DNA of 64,000 nucleotides from Nephrocerus scutellatus (lineage: Eukaryota > Arthropoda > Insecta > Diptera > Pipunculidae): positions 35,265,462-35,329,461 of the forward strand of contig OX352763.1 in the NCBI GenBank assembly GCA_947095585.1, given 5' to 3'. The translations under genes were made by a program, and so were the position numbers. Shown in pieces: positions 56,515-64,000 of the stretch. The notes below the pieces were generated by a model that worked only from the letters and a program-made list of their open reading frames with translations, did not search any database and was not told the DNA's origin. Position 1 is the first letter of the stretch. Every line of letters starts with the position of its first letter.

Positions 56515-58200
56515 CTTTGTTTATGTCCTTTATTCCCTTGTGGGTGATAGGGCCTCTACTACGCCTACACGCCATTGCGTGCGTTTTCTGGCAATGATCT
56601 TCAGCTCCTTCCAACTCTTCCCCAGTTGCCGTGACTCCTCCTCAACTGTTCTGCGCCAAGTATTTCTCGGACGACCCGTTCTTCTACCATCCTGAGATAA
56701 CGGATTTCAATGCATTGCGTAGTTTGCTATGGAGCTGTCGCCTTTTCGGAGTGTATGACCAATCCATTGCCACTTCCGTCGTCGGATGGTTGTGACTATT
56801 GGTTCCGACCCGTTCTCTGGTAAAGATGTTCGTTAGAGATACGGTTAGGCCAGAAAACTCTTAAGATTATCCGTAGGAACCTATTTACGAACGTTTTGTA
56901 ATTTTTTTGTGATAGTAGCGGTCACCATCTAAGTGCTGCATCCATACAACATTTGAACGGAACAGTCGCAGCTTGGTGTTTAAGCGGATCGCATTGCTTC
57001 GCCATATCATGGACATCATTCCAAACACTGATTTTGCTTTGCCGATTCGGTTGTTAAGGTCCTGTTCGGTTCGGACGAGACTCCCAAACTATTGGAAACG
57101 CTCTCCTCTCTCTACACCGGATATCCAGCAATGTTATCTTGAGTTACTGAGTTAGTGCCGAGGTTGATGATTTTGGTTTTGGTGACCGGAATTAACCGTA
57201 GGGTATTTATATGGTCTACACAGGAGGATCCAGTGCGGAAACTTGCTTGTTCGGCATAGAGTGTATCCTCCAGATGTTCCTTAATTCGTTCAAGTACTAC
57301 TTTGGTTATTACCTTTGCAACTACAGAAAGAACGCAAATGCCTCTCCTGTTTTCGCACTCCATAAGACTACCTTTTTTAGGGAGCTTGACAATCATTCAC
57401 TTCTTCCACTCGTCGGGGATACTTTCTGCCTCCCAAGCTCTCTCTACAAGGGGATATAAAAGCGCTGCTGATGTCTTTGGAGCCCCACGCAGGTATACCA
57501 TCTTGTCCTAACGACTTTTTGTTCTCTAGTGCGTTCATTGAGATAGCGATCTCATCTTTACTGGGAGTTGAGGTGCGAATTCGGGAAATTTTAACTTCCG
57601 GCAGCTCCGTTTGATTTGGGTGCATATCTTTAGCGAATACACGGTTAAGGCCGTCCCTTCCATCGCTTGTGCTGATCCTCATCTGAAACGAGTACGACAC
57701 CATCTAGGCCTTTCACCGGATGTTTGGTAGATCAATGACCACCTGTCAGCTCTTTGTTGATTCTGTAAACGGTTCTGCTATCACACTTGCTCGCTGCTTC
57801 CTATGCTTCTGTTGTCAAGTTGTTAATATAATTACGTTTGTCAGGTCTAACACTATGCTGCACTTCTCTCATTCTTTGATACAGGGACTCTAGCTCGACC
57901 CTCGCTTCTGCCGGGTTATCTACAATACGAGCTTTAAGTATCTTACGATCTTTAATCCGCCTCCAGGTATCTTCGGTAAGCCATGTGTTGTGCCTTGCCT
58001 GGCTTCTACCAACAATACTTTCCGCTCCAGATGTGAAAACATTTTTTACAGCCTTCCAATGTTCTTGGATGGTTGTCGGCAGTGAGCTGCAGATTGCTTC
58101 CACTCCTTGCGATAAGTGATCCCTTAATTGTTGACGTACTGAGGGGGTCTTTAGCCAGACGATGTTATACCTAGGCATTCGGTTGATATTCAATACTTTG
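56515..58200 (-). mobile_element. RTE-like non-LTR retrotransposon, copy C (palm deleted)
   Basis: Minus strand from 58200: spacer (ORF 57801-58193; GVEAICSSLPTTIQEHWKAV), RT fingers (57112-57396: IVKLPKKGSLMECENRRGIC, EQASFRTGSSC). A deletion near 57185 jumps to KTKIINLGTNSVTQ, then the C-terminal region to the 3' end at about 56520. Same family as copies A and B. Confidence 0.82.
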
Positions 58201-58209
58201 CGGCTCAGA

Positions 58210-59980
58210 ATTGCTCAACAATGCGAACCCGCCTTCTGGTGAGTAAGACGACATTCTCTGTAGTATCACTCCAGCCAAGATTGCTTCTTCTCTGGACTTG
58301 AATTTAATTATCGTAGTGCAGGTCAATAATATATTTTTACACGACCATAGACGAAAGTGAATGTTTCCTACGCAAAAACCTATCCTCGAAAGTGGGCATT
58401 ATCCACACTTGTGTGTTAACATAGAAACTACTATTGTTAATTACTGCAGTCTCAGCGAAAACACATTTCCACTGTAGTTTTGCGCATTACGCCTGAGCAG
58501 TTTAGCAGAGAAGTTGTTATGGTCGAGTGAAAAATAGCGTTCATTACTCGCTAAAAAGTGCTTATCGTGCTTGTTAGATTGCCGCACCTCCAGCTACTAA
58601 CTCGCACGATAACGTCCACTTTCCTAGCTCATTATGTAATATACTATTCCTGGAAGATTTAAGTTGTACGATGCCCATAAAAAAGCTTTCCAAGGCTTTC
58701 AAGATATCTGTCCACATGTTTTCAGAAAAGAAACAGCCAAACTTTCATGCAACCTTAATGTTACCCATTTGATTGCTTCTGTATTCCCAAAATAACCTTT
58801 GTTTTCTCGATCCCTCTGACTTCTTTTTAAATCCCCTAACGTTCAGCTGAATTTCACACAACATTTTGACATAAAAAACAAAGCGTTTGGGGTGTATATG
58901 GGGAAAAACAATATACCCAGTCGAATGGTTGGATGACTTCAACACTTCCGGTTTTACAAAAGCACAAAGAAAAATGTGTCTTATTTATTTTATTACACGT
59001 TGTCTCACTTATATAACTCCCACTTCACGTCATATTTCACTGGATGTGTATTATCATTTGTAAAAGGAAGGCATTTCCGCTTTATGTTGAAATAAGCACA
59101 AGCAAGAAGCTGATAGTTGGCTTGTCTACATAAAAGTCAATGATAAAAGTGGCAATGACAATTACCATATATCCCTATGTCCTTAAGGCACATGTAGTTT
59201 CGTCACATAAACGTTGTAATCACCCGACAGATACAGCGTTATACCCAAACGCCAACGAATATGATAATTGTATCCTTTGCGTTGTCGTCTTCCATGAGTG
59301 AAGAAATAATTGTATCCTTTCCATCATCCTTATGGTGTTTGCGTTCATTAGTGCCAAGAATTGCTCTATGGTTTTGCGGTTGTGCCACGAGACTATGGTT
59401 TGTACCATGTTGCGAGAATAACCGTCTGGTTCAACTATCTTGAAGTGGTAATAGTGATAATTATAATGATAAAGATAATGAGGCTGTTGATGGAGTTTAC
59501 ATTAAAATGTGCTGGGTACATATGTATGTAATACTGTTTTTTATTCCATGATGATAATGAGCGAGAACATAAATTGAGGTTTCACTTTGTCAAGCGAGTG
59601 GAGTATTTTCTTCATTTTTTTCACATAAAATTTGCTCCAAATTTACCCAAGTGTTTAAAGGTCAAATATTCAACTAAAGGTATTGTTAAAGGCATTTGAA
59701 TTATTCCGTCGACACTTAGTTTTTTTTCTTCGATTGTGAAATAAGACAAGAGGTGTATCTTACTTACAACTTTTATTGCTATTTTTTTGTTAACTACATG
59801 ACGCTTGAAAGAAAATTTGTGGTTTGTCGGTATGGAAATGTCGCATATCCCCTTTTGGAACCTTTTGGATATAAGGAGTCAACAATGCTTGCGTGTCATC
59901 GTCTTTAATGTTATTCTTATTCTCCAACTAATGCTTATCATTCAGGAACACTCCTGAACCATTTGCCTGGATTGGGTGAG
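58210..59980. other. No gene seen
   Basis: AT-rich. ataattgtatccttt is repeated at 59263 and 59306. No supported ORF. Confidence 0.4.
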
Positions 59981-59984
59981 TAGA

Positions 59985-60125
59985 TTTCATTGTATGGCAT
60001 GTTTGGCAGCGGAAGTTTCTTCGCGCCGAAGAGTGTACATCCAGTCCATTGCTATTTTCTTTGTTAATGACTTTGATATCTATAGGTTTCTGACCTGACC
60101 TCATATAAACCTACAGCAAACCGTA
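59985..60125 (-). mobile_element. RTE-like 3' fragment
   Basis: Resembles 34565-34710 (cattgtatggcat, tccagtccattgctatttt, ctataggtttctgacc), the WIGHTLRR-type C-terminal region. Confidence 0.55.
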
Positions 60126-60129
60126 TGTC

Positions 60130-60965
60130 TTCTTAATTAGAAACAGAAAAATGTATTTTTCCCCAAATCCATGTCTACAACAAAGGAACCTTTTGTGCGA
60201 TTAACGGTCGTGGTGTTATTCTTCCACAGCAATTATTGCAAGTAAAGTGACTTGTCATTGTCCTTCTTCTTGATCCACCAGCATAATCATCACACTTAAG
60301 ATTCTGTTGAGTTATTGTCTTTGGTGTCCCCACCAACCCAATACTCGCAGAACAATCGTAGAAGCAAAAACAGTCTCTCCGTCAACATTTGAACATTTAA
60401 CTCTTTGGGTATGTCACTATGTGTTAAATAAATCGGTTGTCTACATTCAGTTAACACATAGCAGACCACATGTGATTTCCCGCCGAATGTACACCATCAA
60501 TGGACACAAAACCGAGCATGTGTCAGCCAAACTAGTGAAATACATACTATAATTTCAACTGGGCCAATTAAAATTCTTAATCAGTTTAATAAAAATTGTC
60601 GGCGGTATATTTTTATACAATATTTGACGATTTTTTACGATCTATTGATTGATTTTTATAAAACAAGACCAATTGGTAAGTAGTCGTTGGTTTTTTATTT
60701 ATTTATATAAGGGATTCGTACTCATATAATGTTCGGCAATATGCTTGGCACAGCGTCGGCATTAAGGAAAGGATGGAGAAAAGAGGAGATATTTATGAGC
60801 TTGTGCTTTGAATGACTGTTGATCATAGCGATGTGGACAGACAGATCTTTTGCAGATCATTCTATGTTCATACAACCCATCCACTATACTCATTTTGCAT
60901 CTCGAGCCCATTGCACCAATCTTTGCAAGTACAGACTAATAAAGAAATTTCCTCTTTAGCTGTAA
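60130..60965. other. No gene seen
   Basis: AT-rich intergenic DNA. Confidence 0.4.
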
Positions 60966-60969
60966 GTGT

Positions 60970-61310
60970 GCAAATTCTTTAAGAAATACACCCATTCATA
61001 GTACTGACCCAGAGTGGAATAGTCGCAGCTTAATTATTGCTCTTCCATTTTTGGAAAAGCATTCCGAACGCAGCTTTTGACTTCGATTTTAACGATTCTG
61101 CCAAGCCAATCAACCAAACCACCAGCTGAGAGAATATTTCTTAAAAATTTAAAGTTATCACATTTCTCGACCTCCTGTTCTGCAATAACTAATTGAATGC
61201 CGCTATTATTAGGCATCAGACTTCCACGAATAAGATCGCTGATTTCCGTCAGAAATAACAGTGGTGATTTATTTCAACCTTGAGGCACACCACTTTGGAC
61301 TTCAAAAATA
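60970..61310 (-). mobile_element. RTE-like fragment
   Basis: Minus ORF 61034-61216 reads IAEQEVEKCDNFKFLRNILS and RIVKIEVKSCVRNAFPKM, the post-palm YLGS region of the RTE-like family. Confidence 0.6.
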
Positions 61311-61426
61311 TTAGGCCGCTTTTATTAGGCATCAGACCTCCACGAATATGATCGCTGCTGTCCGTCAGAAATAACAGTGATGATTGTATTCTACCTTGAG
61401 GAATACTACTTTGGACTTCAAAAATA
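61200..61426. repeat. Direct duplication, about 110 bp, two copies
   Basis: ttattaggcatcagac recurs at about 61207 and 61324 and both copies end ggacttcaaaaatat. The second copy directly adjoins the JAM-like 3' tail. Confidence 0.8.
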
Positions 61427-61427
61427 T

Positions 61428-63068
61428 CATCATCATCATCATCATATTTGGCTCTACAACCGGTGTCCGGTCCTGGCTTCCCGCAAAAAGTCTCTCTACC
61501 GGTCCCGATTTCGAGCCGATGTCATCCAGTTTGGCATCCCTATATTCTGGGCGTCCTGGTCTACGCCATCCTTCCAGCGTAGGATTGGCCGGCCTCGCTG
61601 TCGTGTTCCATAAATTCTACCGCAAAGGACTTTCCGAGTAGGTTCCCCTTCGCTCATGCGAGCTAGGTGTCCTGCCCACCGAAGCCTACCGAGCTTAATT
61701 TTCTTAACGATGTCGACATCGGGGTAACGCTCGTAGATCTCATCATGAGTCTCCGGAATCGTCCTTCCTCACATACGGGGCCAACAATTCTCCGTAAGAC
61801 TTTTCTCTCGAATGCGGCTAAGAGGTCAGAATGCCTTTTGCTAAGCACCCAAGTCTCGGGCAGCTTCCTGGATTTGAAGAGTCTTGACAGACTATAGTAG
61901 ACTTTGTTGGCTTTCAGCAACCGTGTGCGTATTTCTGGTTCCATGCTGTTATCGGCTGCTACAGTTGACCCGAGATAGTTAAGGATTGCACTACTTCAAA
62001 TTCGGGCTCCACTATTTGTATTGAGGGACCAATGTTGGATCTTCTACTCGCAGACGTGGCCACCATGTACTTTGTTTTGCTTTCATTTATGTGCAGCACC
62101 AGATTTCGTACCGCCTTCTTGATCTGGATGAAAGCTTCCTGTACAGCTCTTAGGTGTCTTCCAACGATGTCAATATCGTCTGCTTAAGCCAGTATCTGAA
62201 TGGACTTATAGAGGATTGTTCCTCTCGCCTATACGTCAGAGTCTCAGATCACTTTCTCCAACTCCAGGTTCAAGAGGACTCAGGCCAGTCTATCCCCTTG
62301 TCGGAGCCCGTTATAAATATTGAGTCGGCTTGATAGTGATCCGGTTATTTTTACTTGATTATAACATTGGTCATGGTCAACCTACATTGTCGTGCCAGTT
62401 TATTTCGGATGCCGAATTGTCTCATGGCTTTATAAATTTCTACTCTGGCTATGCTATCATAGGCGGCTTTAAAGTCTATAAAAAGATGGTGTAGTGAGTT
62501 TTGAAACTCTAGACTCTTGTGCCTAAGGATGTAGATCTGATCAGTTGTTGGTTTGCCTGGGATGAAGCTACACTGGTATGTACCAAGGATAACTTTAGCG
62601 TATGGGGCTATCCTGTCTTGAAGGATAGAGGAGAAAATCTTATACGTGGTACTCAACAACGTTATACCACGATATTAGCTGAAAGTTGTAATATCTCCCT
62701 TCTTATGTATGGGGCACAGGATGCCTTTTCCCCAGTCTTCTGGCATAGCTTCTGCCTCCCATACTTGCACTGTTATTTTATGAATTGCTTGGTGTAATGT
62801 GGGGCCTCCTATTTTTATCAGTTCCGCTTGAATCCCATAAGATCCCAGGGCCTTATTATTTTGGAGCCGACTTATCGCTCTGCTAACTTCCTCTATGCTT
62901 GGTGGCGGCAGCATAGTGTGGTCCTCGGTCATTGGTAGAGCCTCCAATTCTTTAGTTAACTGGCCACTTAGCAACTCATGAAAGTGCTCTTCCCATCGCT
63001 CTAAGATGCCTTTAAGGTCGGCGATCAGATTACCCTCTTTGTCCTTGCAGTATGTCCAACGTGCACAT
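61428..63068 (-). mobile_element. JAM-like retrotransposon, copy 4
   Basis: Minus strand: RT N-terminus (62675-62974: MLSGQLTKELEALPMTEDHT, AISRLQNNKALGSYGIQAEL, VWEAEAMPEDWGKGILCPIH), ORF 62351-62659 (YKIFSSILQDRIAPYAKVIL, FIDFKAAYDSIARVEIYKAM), broken palm, then FERKVLRRIVGPV. The 3' terminus carries a (GAT)n tail, seen as atcatcatc at 61428-61443. The endonuclease half is absent. Confidence 0.83.
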
Positions 63069-64000
63069 CTAAAAACTGGTATTAAGATATTATTGTTGTT
63101 TTATCTACAAATCTGTTTAAAAAAATATACCCAAAATTTTTTATAAGTTATTCTCAAATTGTTATCGTTGTTGTTCTAATAATCATCCCCAGCAGCATCT
63201 CGAACCTCTTAGATCCTTAAAAATGTTCTCGTTCTCTTTTCTTTTCTACAAAAGAAATTTGTACAAAAACTCTGAGCCCGGCCAATGAAGAGGAGACACA
63301 ATGAATTAGTTACGTAGTGTGTTCATCGATCTTATTATACGAGAACGTCCTCATTGTAACAGGATACTTCTCCACAATAATGCAGAATAGAATCCATGCA
63401 ATATAGTACAGAGCTGAAGTCAAAAAATTGTGTGTCACTAACTTTTAAGTGCTTAGTCTGAGGATTCTGTGACTAAACTGTTTTCAAGCGATTTGGGTCA
63501 GGGACATTAGTCATAGGCTTTATGGTGCTGTAAAGATTGTGAGTATAGCGCCCTTGCTGTGGTAGAAATATGTTACTCTCTTATCGAAGTCTGGAATAAT
63601 ACCAAGCAGGACTCACTCGAGACAGAAAGCTTCAATTCCAAGCCATTAAACTTCCCTGCCATTAAAATAGTTATCACATTTAAATATTGGCACACGACAC
63701 AACACTCGCAAAGTCAAGTGGTTTAGTTTATTAGGAATGCATCCTGAATCGTTTAATAGTGAATCAGTTTTTCATTTGACGTGTGTGTGTGTGTTCGGCG
63801 CATATTCTATATGAGTGTTGGTATAAATTGCATAAATTCATAAGTTGAAATATAAATCTACAACAACTTGTTATCCTTACGAGGGCACCGACATCGCTGG
63901 TCGTTTACCTCGTCTGTAAGAAAATCAAAATAAACTATAATCGACAGCGACAGGGGGTTAAAGAAAATCTCAAGGAAATAATGTCACATGGATCGATAGT
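63069..64000. other. No gene seen
   Basis: AT-rich; short (GT)n at 63781-63795. No supported ORF. Confidence 0.4.

Overview
The window looks like a piece of a dipteran genome, most probably a tephritid-type fruit fly. It has small GT-AG introns inside protein-coding exons, a proteome that recalls Drosophila immune proteases, and a dense load of insect transposable elements. The taxonomic call is inference from recognised protein families. There is one assembly gap of exactly 200 N at 54849-55048.

Two real host genes are visible, both on the + strand and both coding for clip-domain serine proteases of the Drosophila Hayan/persephone group. This group relays danger and microbial signals to the Toll pathway and to melanisation. 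Gene 1 runs from 15594 to 22707, with its signal-peptide exon not found. It carries a clip domain, a 1,386-nt Pro/Asn/Gln/Trp-repeat exon that can be skipped without changing frame, and a trypsin-like catalytic domain. Gene 2 runs from 26821 to 41704 and can be assembled as a complete 404-residue precursor from six exons: signal peptide, clip, short linker, catalytic domain. The three catalytic exons have matching phases in the two genes (299/184/338 nt and 299/184/341 nt), so this is a tandem duplication. Introns 1 (8.45 kb) and 2 (5.0 kb) of gene 2 have been filled by transposons.

Almost everything else is mobile or repetitive DNA. Region by region: 0-0.8 kb LTR element end; 3.4-6.0 kb RTE-like non-LTR copy; 5.9-6.6 kb tandem repeats; 8.3-10.7 kb a second RTE-like family (called JAM-like here); 11.2-11.7 kb 210-bp tandem repeat; 12.9-14.6 kb a third RTE-like family split by a triple mariner-type MITE; 14.6-15.25 kb retroelement tails; 15.6-22.7 kb gene 1 with retroelement and SINE fragments in its large intron; 23.3-26.1 kb Tc1-like, TIR element, LTR and JAM-like pieces; 26.8-41.7 kb gene 2 with Tigger-like, mariner, Jockey, RTE and gypsy insertions; 42-44.8 kb JAM-like copy split by an antisense fragment; 45.6-49.2 kb two minisatellite arrays around another RTE copy; 49.9-50.3 kb an unrecognised ORF pair; 51.5-54.8 kb Jockey plus a DDE element between inverted arms ending at the gap; 56.5-63.1 kb further RTE and JAM-like copies.

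No CRISPR, operon or bacterial feature was seen. Element clade names come from recall of conserved motifs, not from a database search.
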